From an uncultured Mailhella sp. (lineage in GTDB: Bacteria > Desulfobacterota > Desulfovibrionia > Desulfovibrionales > Desulfovibrionaceae), in contig NZ_CALUYL010000022.1 of assembly GCF_944324995.1 (NCBI RefSeq), positions 1 to 58,983 on the forward strand: DNA of 58,983 nt, read 5' to 3'. This document shows, piece after piece, positions 16,668 to 25,430 of the stretch (its first letter is position 1; every line of letters begins with the position of its first letter). The translations under genes were made by a program, and so were the position numbers. Below the pieces are notes generated by a model that saw only the letters and a list, made by a program, of their open reading frames with translations, did not search any database and had not been told where the DNA came from.

Positions 16668-17693
16668 ATGCTCGTTTTTCTTGCAGGTGGCGCGGGATAT
16701 ATCGGTTCGCATACGGCCGTGGAACTTCAGAATTCCGGGCACGACATCGTCATTGCGGACAACTACAGCAACAGCAGTCCAGAGGTTATAAAACGCATCA
16801 GTGAACTCACGCATCGCGACGTTGCTGCCTATGAAGCCGACGTGTGCGACAAGGCAGCCATGCTCCGCATCATGACCGCTCACCGCATCGACTGCGTCAT
16901 GCACTTTGCCGGCCTCAAGGCCGTGGGCGAATCGGTGAAAAAGCCGCTCGCCTATTACCGCAACAATATTGACGCTACGCTTACCCTGTTGGAATGCATG
17001 CAGAAATGTGACATTCACAGCATAGTGTTTTCATCGTCTGCCACAGTGTACGGCGAGGAGAATCCCTATCCGTACGTTGAGACCATGCCGAGAGGCCGCT
17101 GCTCCAATCCCTATGGCTGGACAAAATCCATGATGGAACAGATTCTGGAGGATGCCGCCAGAGCCGATCCCCGGCTTTCGGTGGTGCTGCTTCGCTATTT
17201 CAATCCCATAGGCGCGCATCAATCCGGCCTCTTAGGAGAAGATCCGCAAGGCGTTCCGAACAATCTCATGCCTTATGTGGCGCAGGTGGCCGTGGGGCGT
17301 CGCGATCATCTCACCATATTCGGCCATGATTACCCGACCCCGGATGGAACATGCCGTCGCGACTACATCCATGTCATGGATCTTGCGGCAGGACACGTTC
17401 GGGCCGTGGAATATGCTGCCGAACACAAGGGAACGGCGGTCTTCAATCTTGGTACCGGCATGCCTTATAGCGTGCTTGATATTGTAACTGCGTTCGAGCG
17501 AAACAGCGGCGTCCGCGTGAGGTATGAATTCGGCCCGCGTCGAGAAGGAGATTTGCCCGAGTTCTGGGCCGACGCCGACAAAGCTCGAAAGATCCTTGGA
17601 TGGTCGGCTTCCCGAAACCTCGACGATATGTGTCGCGATTCATGGAACTGGCAGAAACGGAATCCCGCCGGATACAAGACTGGTTGTCTTTAA
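16668..17693 (+). CDS. galE: UDP-glucose 4-epimerase
   Basis: Protein of 341 residues, the usual length. NAD-binding GxxGxxG is in GGAGYIGSH (residues 7-15), the catalytic SSATVYG serine and the YGWTK tyrosine-lysine pair are intact, and the RRDYIHVMDLA motif is typical. Interconverts UDP-glucose and UDP-galactose (possibly the N-acetyl forms), feeding the polysaccharide operon. It is the last gene of the operon, 19 bases after the second WavE-like gene with GGAGG before its start. It is richer in GC than the genes before it, so it may have a different origin. Confidence 0.95.
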   Translation: MLVFLAGGAGYIGSHTAVELQNSGHDIVIADNYSNSSPEVIKRISELTHRDVAAYEADVCDKAAMLRIMTAHRIDCVMHFAGLKAVGESVKKPLAYYRNNIDATLTLLECMQKCDIHSIVFSSSATVYGEENPYPYVETMPRGRCSNPYGWTKSMMEQILEDAARADPRLSVVLLRYFNPIGAHQSGLLGEDPQGVPNNLMPYVAQVAVGRRDHLTIFGHDYPTPDGTCRRDYIHVMDLAAGHVRAVEYAAEHKGTAVFNLGTGMPYSVLDIVTAFERNSGVRVRYEFGPRREGDLPEFWADADKARKILGWSASRNLDDMCRDSWNWQKRNPAGYKTGCL

Positions 17694-17785
17694 TGGTAAG
17701 TAGTACTTTGCAGGCAAAAAGGACTTAATAAAGAGAACGTTTCATAGTATAATAACTCCGTAAGAAATTGTTATTTTTCTTGCAG

Positions 17786-17832
17786 CCTGATAAGTAACTA
17801 GGTCGGTGGTTCAGGTCCGTACAGGGAAGCTA
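17786..17832 (+). repeat. Degenerate copy of the tRNA-Asn 3' half (right border of the island)
   Basis: Starting at the anticodon-loop equivalent (ctgataagtaactaggt), this sequence follows the tRNA through the T arm (ggttcaggtcc) to the acceptor end (gggaagct). Mismatches break the T stem and the acceptor stem has no 5' partner, so it is not a tRNA. It fits an att-type duplicate left by integration at the tRNA 3' end. Confidence 0.7.
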
Positions 17833-17841
17833 AATTTTCGG

Positions 17842-17875
17842 AAGGGGTTGCGATGCGTGTCGCAAGCCCTTTCTG
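17842..17875 (+). terminator. Hairpin after the tRNA remnant
   Basis: AAGGGGTTGCGA / TCGCAAGCCCTT with a six-base loop and one mismatch, followed by TT. It resembles the terminator of the intact tRNA-Asn in position and sequence style, as expected if the border duplication included flanking DNA. Confidence 0.55.
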
Positions 17876-19045
17876 CGTTAATGTCTTTGTCCCCCCTCCA
17901 CGATTCCCTCCGCGCCGGGGAAAACGCAAGTTCAAGTGTTGCTTGAAGGGGAGGGCGGCGGGCTCCCCCGACGCGCCGGGGCAAAGCGACCTGCGGCGAG
18001 GCGGACTCAGGATGGGGCGGGGCCTCCCCGATTCTCCGGGGCCGGCGGGCGACGTTCGGCCGTCCGTTGTCGTGGCGATGCGCGTCGATGGCGAGTCGCG
18101 ACCCTGAGCCCTGTCGGAGCCTGTGGCTGTGCCGATGGGGCGAAGCGGGCTTCGGCCTTCATGTCCTGCAAAGCGGGGGGCGTCCTTTGTTTCCCAACGT
18201 TTCTTCCGCGTCCGGCTCGCCCGAGGCGCGACGCGCCTGCCTCCCTTGTTGAAGCATCCTCCCGTCTCCGTCATCCCCCCTTGCCGGGCCCTTGCTCCCG
18301 CCCGTCGGAGCGTTGATTTCGGGTGCGTCCGGCCCCGCCGTCTGATGCGCAGCCCGGCTCGGCGCCTGATTCCCGATTCCTCCGGCCCCCCCTACATTCG
18401 CGCCCGGGCGAAAGAGGGCCGCCGCGTCTGCCTGCTTTCCGACGAGCCCGCCGCAGGCCTGAGGATGCCGCTCCCCCGTCCCGCGCTTTCCCCTTGGCTT
18501 GCGGACGGGAACGACTACGTTGCTTGCAGCGGCTGAAAGGTGTTTGCGGTGCGTTCCGACGGCAACGCGGGTGTACTGCGTCCGGCATGTCCGCAGGAAA
18601 ATGCATATCCGGACGGGGGCATAAAAGCGCTGGAAAAAGCATCCGAAACGGCGCATGATGTGCGTCGCTGGCGTTCCGGTAGCCGCGGTGAACGAACACA
18701 GGGAACGTTGTGCTGTTTTGCGGTCTGGGCCTCTGCAAGGGGGGCGGACAACGGCGGATTCTCGTGGCTCCGACGCTTCGTGAGGGAGCAAGGGCGGCGA
18801 ATTTTCGGGAATCGCGGCGGATTATTCTCCTTCCCGGCCTTTTTCCAGATCGCGAAGTCGCGGAGCGGCGTTTTCCGCGACGCATCATATTTTTCCGCAA
18901 CGCGGGCCTTGCCCGGGGTATCTTTTCCGAAGCGGTGAAAGAGCGGCCTGCACGCGAAAGCTCAGTCTGCCGGGCCTCTGCGCCTCGGGCCGTGCGCGGC
19001 GCACGGCAATCCCTCGGAGCATGGCCCTGATGCGAAAGGCGTGTT
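17876..19045. other. GC-rich region with no supported gene
   Basis: Several ORFs of 60-280 codons overlap on both strands, but all are low-complexity Arg/Pro/Ala/Ser-rich, lack ribosome-binding sites and share no family motif, so I read them as GC-bias shadows. No RNA gene or repeat was recognised. It may be decayed coding DNA next to the island. Confidence 0.5.
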
Positions 19046-19074
19046 CCATGCCTTTCAGGCATGGCAGCTATAAT
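19046..19074 (+). promoter_or_regulatory. Promoter with palindromic operator for the DUF3737 gene
   Basis: A perfect inverted repeat CCATGCCT-TTC-AGGCATGG (19046-19064) sits directly upstream of TATAAT (19069-19074), where it would overlap the spacer and -35 region. This placement suggests a repressor site. The start codon is 75 bases downstream. Confidence 0.5.
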
Positions 19075-19148
19075 GCATAGGTATTTGCTCTTTTGCCGCA
19101 GAAGACGATATTTTGCAGGCAACGAAACATTCTGGGAGAATCGCCGTT

Positions 19149-20033
19149 ATGGAAACCATAGAAGGCAAGACGTTTGACGAAGAAAGGGCGCTGTACGGCC
19201 TTTGCCACGCGCGCATCAGGGATTGCTCGTTCACCGGCCCGGCGGACGGCGAAAGCGCGGTGAAGGAATGCGAAGACATTGTGGCGGAGCGCTGCCTGTG
19301 CAATCTGCGCTATCCGTTCTGGCACGTGCGCGGCCTGACCATACGCGACTGCGAAATCACGGAAAACGGTCGCGCCGCGCTGTGGTATTCGGATCACATC
19401 GACATTGAAAACACGAAGCTGCACGGCATCAAGGCCCTGCGCGAATGCAGCGACGTGGCCGTGCGCAACTGCGACATCATTTCCAATGAATTCGGATGGT
19501 TTTCCCGCAACTTCTCCATGCGTGACTGCACGGCGAAGAGCGACTATTTCATGCTGCACGCGCGCAACGTGGAATGCGCCGACGTAAAGTTCACGGGCAA
19601 GTACGCGCTGCAGTACATGCACGACTGCGTGTTCGAGCGCTGCGACATCACCAGTCGCGACGCCTTCTGGCACGCGCGTAACGTCACGGTGCGCGACTGT
19701 GTGCTCAAGGGAGAATTCCTCGGCTGGTATTCCGATCATCTCACGCTGGAGCGCTGCCGCATCATCAGTTCGCAGCCGCTGTGCTACTGCACCAATCTCA
19801 GGCTCGTGGACTGCGAAGTGGTGGATTCCGATCTCTGCTTTGAAAAGTCCGATCTCCACGCGGTCATCACCACGCGCGTGGACAGCATCAAGAATCCGCG
19901 CTCGGGCGTGATCGTGCTTCCCGGCGTGGACGAGCTGATCCGCGACGACGATTCCCGCGCCGAAATCATCTTCACGGAACGTCCTTCGCAGGCGTCCGAC
20001 GAAGCGCAGAAGGGCGAAGCTTCCGCCGACTGA
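19149..20033 (+). CDS. DUF3737 right-handed beta-helix protein
   Basis: Protein of 294 residues built from repeated strand units such as VRDCDI / ARNVECADVKF / CVFERCDIT, with many regularly placed Cys and aromatic residues, recognisable as the DUF3737 family. The fold is expected to be a pectate-lyase-like beta helix; function is unknown. There is no signal peptide, so it is cytoplasmic. Start at 19149 chosen because MxxIEGKTFDEERALYG is the family's usual N terminus; GGGAG lies a little far (ten bases) upstream. It has its own palindrome-containing promoter and is convergent with nrfA. Confidence 0.85.
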   Translation: METIEGKTFDEERALYGLCHARIRDCSFTGPADGESAVKECEDIVAERCLCNLRYPFWHVRGLTIRDCEITENGRAALWYSDHIDIENTKLHGIKALRECSDVAVRNCDIISNEFGWFSRNFSMRDCTAKSDYFMLHARNVECADVKFTGKYALQYMHDCVFERCDITSRDAFWHARNVTVRDCVLKGEFLGWYSDHLTLERCRIISSQPLCYCTNLRLVDCEVVDSDLCFEKSDLHAVITTRVDSIKNPRSGVIVLPGVDELIRDDDSRAEIIFTERPSQASDEAQKGEASAD

Positions 20034-20535
20034 TCCCCCGCCTTCGGGCAAAAAGCGGCAAAAGCGCGGCAAACGTGTGCCCGCAGGGGCAAACAGTCCG
20101 CCCCTCTCGAGATGGAAGGCGCAACGCGCGTTGCGTTCCGGCCCGGAAAGGCGCGGAACACCCCGCGCTCCGCTCAAAAGGCGGGCAACCTCTGCTTTCG
20201 GCGCACCATGCGCAAGACAACGCTTTTCTTCGCAAAACACGTCCTGCGCCGGAAGCGCCGTCGGCCTCCGGGTCCGGAAAAGGCCCTGCACGCGGAAAAC
20301 AAGCCCGCGTTTTTTCGGACATCGCAACGAAAAACGCTTCCGGGTTCGGAAGACGAAACAAACGCGCTTCCGCCTGAAAGCCCCGGCACGCTCCGCGTTC
20401 CGGGCCCGGAAGAGGCAGCAACACCCGTTTCCCTTCGGAAGGCGAAACAGAAGCCGCTTTTGCCGGAACGCCCCGGCAAATGCCGCTTTTCGTGAGAATC
20501 TCCAACAAATTCCGCGTCCGACCGGAAGACGCAGG
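20034..20535. other. Non-coding GC-rich gap
   Basis: Half a kilobase between the DUF3737 gene and the shared terminator. Phrases such as CGGGCCCGGAA and TTCGGAAGGCGAAAC recur loosely, but no ORF has family resemblance and I see no defined repeat unit. Confidence 0.4.
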
Positions 20536-20572
20536 AAAGCCCGCTTCCCGGCAGGGGGAGGCGGGCTTTTTG
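20536..20572. terminator. Terminator between DUF3737 gene and nrfA
   Basis: AAAGCCCGC / GCGGGCTTT stem with a GC-rich loop and A/T runs on both sides, suited to stop the convergent transcripts. Confidence 0.75.
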
Positions 20573-20621
20573 TCGTGCGCTCCGCGGCGGATCGCTTGTC
20601 CGCCGCGGGAGCGGAAGGGGG

Positions 20622-22157
20622 TCAGCGGATGCGCTTGTTGCCTTCCCACACGAGGTCGGCTTCGGGCAGCACGGGCAGGTAGGTGAGCCACTTGTGACTC
20701 TTCATGTATTCCGGATCCTGCTGGAGCTTGCGGCTGAATTCCAGAATGGGCGGCACGATGTCCTTGATGTCGCCGGCGAGGTTCGCGGCGATGCCGGCGT
20801 TCGTGGCCTCTATGCACAGATCAATGGCCTTCTGGCTGTATTCCATGGAGCTCATGAGCGTGTCGAGCGCCTTGGCCGGATTGTGGAAGCCTACGCTGTT
20901 CTCGGCGGAAATGAGATCCCAGAAGAACTGTCCCTTGCGCACGTTTTCGCGGGCGTCGGCCATGAGCTTGTCGTAGGCGGCGTTGCGTTCGCCCGTAAAT
21001 TCATTGGCGAGCCGCACGGCTTCATGCGCCTTCACGCTGGTTTCCTGCGCCTTGAGAAGCTGACGGAACGTCTTTTCCTGAATGTCGTGCACGCGGGCGC
21101 GCAGGAATTCCGGAGTCTTGTCGGAATGACAGGTGCGGCAGGCCGTCAGTTCGGGATCCTTGAGGGGCGAGGTCCACCAGTGACTCGAGAACTTCTTGCC
21201 GTCCTGCTTCTGATAGGGCATGTGGCAGTCCGCGCAGGAAACGCCCGCCGCGCCGTGCGGTCCGTTCTGCCAGGTTTCGTATTCGGGGTGCTGGGCCTTG
21301 ATGATGTTCACGCCCGAAACCGCATGCACGAAGTCGGTGAACGGTCCGTTCTTGGGGCCGTGGGTGTTGTAGTATTCATACATGTTTTCGGGATCGAAGC
21401 CGTTGTCCCACGGGAACACGGGCTTGCCGGCCGGACCGTTGTCCTTGTGGGTGAAGTAGTATTCCACGTGGCACTGACCGCACACCAGACTGCGCTTTTC
21501 GTTGCGCGAGAGGGTGGCCCAGTCCTTGCCGCTTCTGGCGAGCCAGTCCTTGAGCGGAATGGAGTAGAGCTGCAGTTCCATGTTGGTGGTGTCGTGGCAG
21601 GTGGCGCAGCTGATGCTTCCGTTCATGACGTCCACCTTGGTGCGGTACTCGTTGAAATCGCGGCTCCACACCGCGTCGCCGTCGGCGGCCACCCACTGCG
21701 ATATGGCGGGAACCTTGCAGTTCCAGCAGGTGGTGGGCATGTTGCCCTTGCCGTCGGGCGAGTAGCGGTTGATGCGGTCGATTTCGAGAATGTCCTTGAC
21801 CGCGTAGGTGTGACCGCGCGCCTCGTTGTATTCGTACATGAAAGGATAGCCCAGCCACAGATTCTTCAGATACGGCTGCGCCGCCCGGAAGCCCTTGGGC
21901 AGCGGATTCACGCCGTCGTTCTTGCGGAAGTTCACCGAACCCTTGTATTCCGTCATGACGGAACTTTCGTCGTTCTGGCGATAGGTGGCGTATTGGCGGG
22001 GGAAGGCCTTTTCAAAGGCCGAAGCGTCGAGCGTGTTTGCGGGAAGGCCGCTTTCGTAAATGGGGGTCTTCACCACGGGGGGATCGTCCTGACAGCCCGC
22101 GCTGACGATGGAACAGGCAACGATAACGCCTGTCATGAGCATGTTCATCTTATTCAT
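20622..22157 (-). CDS. nrfA: Cytochrome c nitrite reductase, catalytic subunit
   Basis: Protein of 511 residues that reduces nitrite to ammonium with six electrons outside the inner membrane. Five haem sites are visible: the special CWNCK (Cys144-Lys148) of the catalytic haem, then CATCH, CGQCH, CADCH and CRTCH. The N terminus is a lipoprotein signal with lipobox SAGC (Cys22), so the enzyme is tethered to the membrane, as in delta-proteobacterial NrfA. It overlaps nrfH by eight bases, and NrfH passes electrons from menaquinol. A downstream alternative ATG at codon 4 is possible. Confidence 0.97.
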   Translation of the reverse strand: MNKMNMLMTGVIVACSIVSAGCQDDPPVVKTPIYESGLPANTLDASAFEKAFPRQYATYRQNDESSVMTEYKGSVNFRKNDGVNPLPKGFRAAQPYLKNLWLGYPFMYEYNEARGHTYAVKDILEIDRINRYSPDGKGNMPTTCWNCKVPAISQWVAADGDAVWSRDFNEYRTKVDVMNGSISCATCHDTTNMELQLYSIPLKDWLARSGKDWATLSRNEKRSLVCGQCHVEYYFTHKDNGPAGKPVFPWDNGFDPENMYEYYNTHGPKNGPFTDFVHAVSGVNIIKAQHPEYETWQNGPHGAAGVSCADCHMPYQKQDGKKFSSHWWTSPLKDPELTACRTCHSDKTPEFLRARVHDIQEKTFRQLLKAQETSVKAHEAVRLANEFTGERNAAYDKLMADARENVRKGQFFWDLISAENSVGFHNPAKALDTLMSSMEYSQKAIDLCIEATNAGIAANLAGDIKDIVPPILEFSRKLQQDPEYMKSHKWLTYLPVLPEADLVWEGNKRIR

Positions 22158-22608
22158 CTGCCGCCTCCCTGTAGCTGACGGGGGTTTTCTTCTGATGCGC
22201 CATGGCCCGGTGGCAGTCCACGCAGTAGGGCTTGGCCATCATGACGTCTTCATTGGTGACCCGGTGACAGGCGCGACAATTGGCGTTGACCACTTCCCGG
22301 GTTTCCAGCCGCGCGAGGAGCGGCGCTTCCTTGCCCTGCAGGTTGGCGACGACGTCGCGCAGACCTTCCTGCGCCTTGAACGGCAGCTTGGCGAGCAGAT
22401 TGTGGGGCGCGTGACATTCGTTGCACGCGAGGTCGGCATGCGGCGAGAGGCTGTGCGTGAGCGCGGCCTCGCGCATGACGTGACAGGTGGAACAGAATGG
22501 TCTTGAGTCGGAAAATTGCATTCCGGCGGCTGCAAGAAGCACCAGCACAGCTCCCAGCGCGGTGCCCCCCAGCAGCATTTTCCATGGACCGTGTCTGGAC
22601 GCTTTCAT
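22150..22608 (-). CDS. nrfH: Tetrahaem menaquinol dehydrogenase subunit of nitrite reductase
   Basis: Protein of 152 residues of the NapC/NirT/NrfH family. One N-terminal membrane helix (about residues 11-30) is followed by four CxxCH haem sites: CSTCH (39-43), CNECH, CRACH and CVDCH. It takes electrons from menaquinol and delivers them to NrfA. Start at 22608 follows GGAGG closely; an earlier in-frame start adds ten residues without a ribosome-binding site. First gene of the nrfHA operon. Confidence 0.95.
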   Translation of the reverse strand: MKASRHGPWKMLLGGTALGAVLVLLAAAGMQFSDSRPFCSTCHVMREAALTHSLSPHADLACNECHAPHNLLAKLPFKAQEGLRDVVANLQGKEAPLLARLETREVVNANCRACHRVTNEDVMMAKPYCVDCHRAMAHQKKTPVSYREAADE

Positions 22609-22647
22609 GGTTCTCCTCCCTGGTTTATGAAAACACACGGCGCTTCC

Positions 22648-22690
22648 GGTATAGCGTGCCGGAGAAAAAATAACTGTGATTTAAATCACA
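22648..22690 (-). promoter_or_regulatory. nrfHA promoter with CRP/FNR-type operator
   Basis: TGTGATTTAAATCACA (22675-22690) is a perfect 16-base palindrome of the CRP/FNR superfamily type. On the minus strand TATACC (22653-22648) is a possible -10 element; the resulting start site puts the operator centre at about -41.5, the classical activator position. Desulfovibrionales often use the CRP/FNR homologue HcpR for nitrogen-oxide genes; which protein acts here is not shown by the sequence. Confidence 0.65.
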
Positions 22691-23368
22691 AAAGAGGGGT
22701 TCTTGACGAAAAATCCGGAAAAATCGTTGACGGGCCCGGCATCGGGGGATGGGAAAAGGAGAACGGACGGCGATGAAAGCATGATCGCAGTCACGGCGGG
22801 AGCGCAGAAGTTGTTTTATGTTGGCAAGCCGTGACCGGCGGAAGGCGTTGCGGGGAAGTTGCGGCGTCGGTCGGGGCGCAGTGCGCGAAGATGCGCGGCG
22901 TTGCAGAGGTTTTGCGCGACGGCGTGAAGCTTGTGTCGACTTTTCACAAATGAGGCGCAAAAAGGCGGGATGGAGTCCGGCAGAAGTGCGGGGAAAGCGC
23001 AGGAAAAGGCGCGAGGGATCGAACGCGGTGGGAGAAGCCGGAATCCGCGCGGGGAACAGAAGCAGGACAGGGGCAGGGCTGCGCGGAGGCGTCGGAACCG
23101 AGGCTGGCGGGAAAAGTGAGGGGGCGGAATCCCGCGGGCGGCGGGGTGGCGGGGAAGACGCGGATGCGGCATGTTGTGGGGAGCGTCGGACGGCTTGCGG
23201 TCTGCCCGGAGGCTGGGTGGATGGCGTCGGCGGCACGCCGTTGAACTTGCGCCGCGCGTGACGGCATTGTTTTGCGCATCTGCGGAGCGCGGCGCATCGG
23301 GCGCTGCGGCGCAGGCATGAGAGCGTCCGGCAAGAGGCCGGGCGACGGAATCATCTGGAGGTAGGATC
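22691..23368. other. GC-rich intergenic region without a gene
   Basis: Divergent spacer between nrfHA and the polyferredoxin gene. Overlapping Arg/Pro-rich ORFs on both strands have no family features. Apart from the operator at its left edge I find no regulatory site or repeat. Confidence 0.45.
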
Positions 23369-24703
23369 ATGCATCAGAACGGCGGAAGCGGAGAAAAGGC
23401 TGCTCGCGCATGGCTTGCGCCCGTGTTTTTTGTACCTGCGCTCGCGCTGGCGGCGGCGCATGTGTGGCGCGCAGGGCAGGCGGGCGAGGCCGCGGCGCTC
23501 ATGGTCTGGGCGCTCATGTGCCTGACGCGGCGCGCCTGGATGCGTCCGCTGGCGGCGGCCCTGCTTCTGCTGCTTGCGGGGGAGTGGCTGGTCACCACGC
23601 AGAGCCTCATGGAAATGCGCGTGGCTCTGGGCAGGCCCTGGACGCGTCTTGCAATCATCATGCTGGCGGTGACGGCCTTCACTGCGGGCGCGGCCCTGCC
23701 GACCTCGGCGAAGGCGGGCCGCGCGTGGTTTTGCCGAGGCCGTGAGCGGGGATTCATGCAGGCGGCGGCCTTTCTGCTCGCTTTTGCGCCGCTCTTTGGC
23801 ATGGCGCGCTTTGCACCGCAGCTCATGCTTGTTCACAGACTTGTCCCGGGCTTCGGCGTGATGCAGGCGCTCGCCGCCGGATGCTGGAGCGCGTGGGTGT
23901 GCGCCCGTCTGGCGGACAGGACAAAGGCGGGCCGGACGCGCCTGTTCGCGTGGCGGTTGTTTTCCGTGGTGTTCTTCGCGCAGTTTTTTCTTTCGCTTGC
24001 GGGCTGGTCGCTGTTTTCCATGACCGGCGAATGGCACATTCCCGTGCCGGGCGTCATCGTGGCCGGAGCGCTGTACCGCGGCGCGGCCGGATTCATGCCG
24101 CTTTTGTTTGCCGTGTCGGTGCTCGTGCTCGGGGCCGCGTGGTGCAGTCATTTGTGCTACTTCGGCTCGTGGGACGCCTGGGCCGCGTCCCGTGCAAAGC
24201 CTTTGCCGCATCCCGGCCCGCTGCGCTGGCGCGCGCTTTCGCTTCTGCTGGTCTGTCTTGCGGCGCTGGCGCTTCGCCGCTTCGCGTCGCTGCCTGCGGC
24301 CGTGGCCTGCGGCGCGGCGCTGGGGCTCGTCATGATTCCCGCAGCCTTCTTCGTCAGCCGCCGCAGAGGCTGGGCCGCCTACTGCACCCTGATTTGTCCG
24401 CTGGGGCTGCTCTCCTGCCTTGCGGGACGGCTTTCCCCCTGGCGCGTGCGTCGATCCTCCACGTGTACGCTCTGCGGCGCGTGTACGCGCGTCTGCCGCT
24501 ACGGCGCGCTCACGAAAGAACGTCTTGAAGCCGGAGGCCCCGGACTCTCCTGCACATTGTGCCGCGACTGCCTGAACGTCTGCCCCCGCGGCGGCCTGAC
24601 CATGACCTGCGCCGGGCATGGCGCAGGAGGCCGCGCGGAAAAGGCGTTCGTTGTTCTGGCGTGCGCGCTGCACGCGCTCTTTCTTTTCTCCGCCATGGTG
24701 TGA
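23369..24703 (+). CDS. NapH-like membrane polyferredoxin
   Basis: Protein of 444 residues with about nine hydrophobic segments in the first 350. Two cysteine motifs of the NapH/NosR/RdxA type lie at membrane edges (WCSHLCYFGSWD and YCTLICPLGLLS). Two 4Fe-4S motifs follow at the C terminus (CTLCGACTRVCRYG and CTLCRDCLNVCPRG), and a final hydrophobic helix ends the protein. It likely passes electrons across or along the inner membrane to a periplasmic or membrane partner not encoded nearby. GGAGG precedes the start. It may be linked to nitrite respiration through the neighbouring nrfHA, but it is on the other strand. Confidence 0.8.
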   Translation: MHQNGGSGEKAARAWLAPVFFVPALALAAAHVWRAGQAGEAAALMVWALMCLTRRAWMRPLAAALLLLLAGEWLVTTQSLMEMRVALGRPWTRLAIIMLAVTAFTAGAALPTSAKAGRAWFCRGRERGFMQAAAFLLAFAPLFGMARFAPQLMLVHRLVPGFGVMQALAAGCWSAWVCARLADRTKAGRTRLFAWRLFSVVFFAQFFLSLAGWSLFSMTGEWHIPVPGVIVAGALYRGAAGFMPLLFAVSVLVLGAAWCSHLCYFGSWDAWAASRAKPLPHPGPLRWRALSLLLVCLAALALRRFASLPAAVACGAALGLVMIPAAFFVSRRRGWAAYCTLICPLGLLSCLAGRLSPWRVRRSSTCTLCGACTRVCRYGALTKERLEAGGPGLSCTLCRDCLNVCPRGGLTMTCAGHGAGGRAEKAFVVLACALHALFLFSAMV

Positions 24704-24735
24704 TGCCGGTCGGCGCAGCGGCGCGTCATTTGTTC

Positions 24736-24764
24736 TTGTGCGCCGTGTGCCCCTGTGCCATACT
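24736..24764 (+). promoter_or_regulatory. Possible promoter of the chaperone-effector pair
   Basis: TTGTGC (24736-24741), a 17-base spacer and CATACT (24759-24764). Match to consensus is weak, but it lies in the only gap before the chaperone gene. Confidence 0.3.
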
Positions 24765-24940
24765 GAAAAAGAGTGCCGTGTGCCTGCGCGCCGAAGTTCG
24801 GACTCTTTCGCGCCTTGCCGCGTTCGACGGAAGGCGGAATCTTCGCATGCTCTTTCGCGGAGCGCCGGTTCTTTGTTCCTCGCGGGCGGCGTTGTCCACG
24901 GCACGGATTTTGCATGGAAAAGCGTGAAAGGAGCGTCATC

Positions 24941-25411
24941 ATGGATCAGGGCCTTTCCTACATTGAAGCGCTGAACAGGGAAACCGGACTGGATATTCGG
25001 CTTTCCGACGCCGGGGCCGCGTATCTGATGCTCGACGGCCGCGGACTGCTGATCCAGTGGCTGGAGGCGCAGCAGATGTTCGTGATCTACGCGGAAGTGG
25101 GCCCCCTTGCGGGCTGGCGCGACGGCGAAGTGCTGCGTCGGCTTCTGGCCGCCAACTTTCTTTTCATGCAGACCCGGGGCGGGGCGCTCAGCTACGATGC
25201 CGCCGCCAACATGGTTGGCATGAATTATGCGCTTCCCGTGTACGGTCTTTCGCCGGAAGACTTTGTGAAGAAGCTCGACGCCGTGCTGACGCTGACGGAA
25301 GAGTGGAGAGATGAGCTGCGCCGCCTGTGCGCGGAGCAGGAAAGACTTGCCGGAGGAGCGCCCCCGGAAGACGACTCCCTTGCCGCCATGCAGAACATGA
25401 TGCGGGTCTGA
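24941..25411 (+). CDS. CesT-family type III secretion chaperone
   Basis: Small acidic protein of 156 residues with the CesT/Tir chaperone pattern: an N-terminal helix, LSDAGAAYLMLDGRGLLIQWLEAQQMFVIYAEVG-type strands, the helix LLAANFLF, then YALPVYGLSPEDFVKKLDAVL and a helical acidic tail ending MMRV. Such homodimers bind the N-terminal region of one effector and keep it ready for type III export. The start at 24941 follows AAAGGAG. The large unknown gene begins 19 bases downstream, the classic chaperone-effector arrangement. No secretion apparatus gene lies in this window. Confidence 0.8.
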   Translation: MDQGLSYIEALNRETGLDIRLSDAGAAYLMLDGRGLLIQWLEAQQMFVIYAEVGPLAGWRDGEVLRRLLAANFLFMQTRGGALSYDAAANMVGMNYALPVYGLSPEDFVKKLDAVLTLTEEWRDELRRLCAEQERLAGGAPPEDDSLAAMQNMMRV

Positions 25412-25430
25412 CCCGAAAGAGGAGGCTGCC

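Larger units (their letters stand above)
3176..17832. mobile_element. Genomic island integrated at tRNA-Asn
   Basis: Base composition falls sharply at the tRNA 3' end (3225-4240 is extremely AT-rich) and rises again after about 17830. The right border holds an imperfect copy of the tRNA 3' half (27 of 35 aligned bases identical by my count over the block from actaggt to the acceptor end). Contents are a KAP NTPase, two IS200-type copies (one broken), a decayed tyrosine-recombinase-like gene and a polysaccharide operon. The divergence of the border repeats and the damaged recombinase suggest an old, immobile island. The exact boundaries are inferred. Confidence 0.65.

Noticed and set aside
17786-17832. 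A second functional tRNA gene
   Set aside because: No 5' half, and T-stem and acceptor pairs are broken; it is a remnant.
18271-19122. 283-codon minus-strand ORF right of the island
   Set aside because: Arg/Pro/Ser-rich, no RBS, overlaps the DUF3737 promoter, no family signal.
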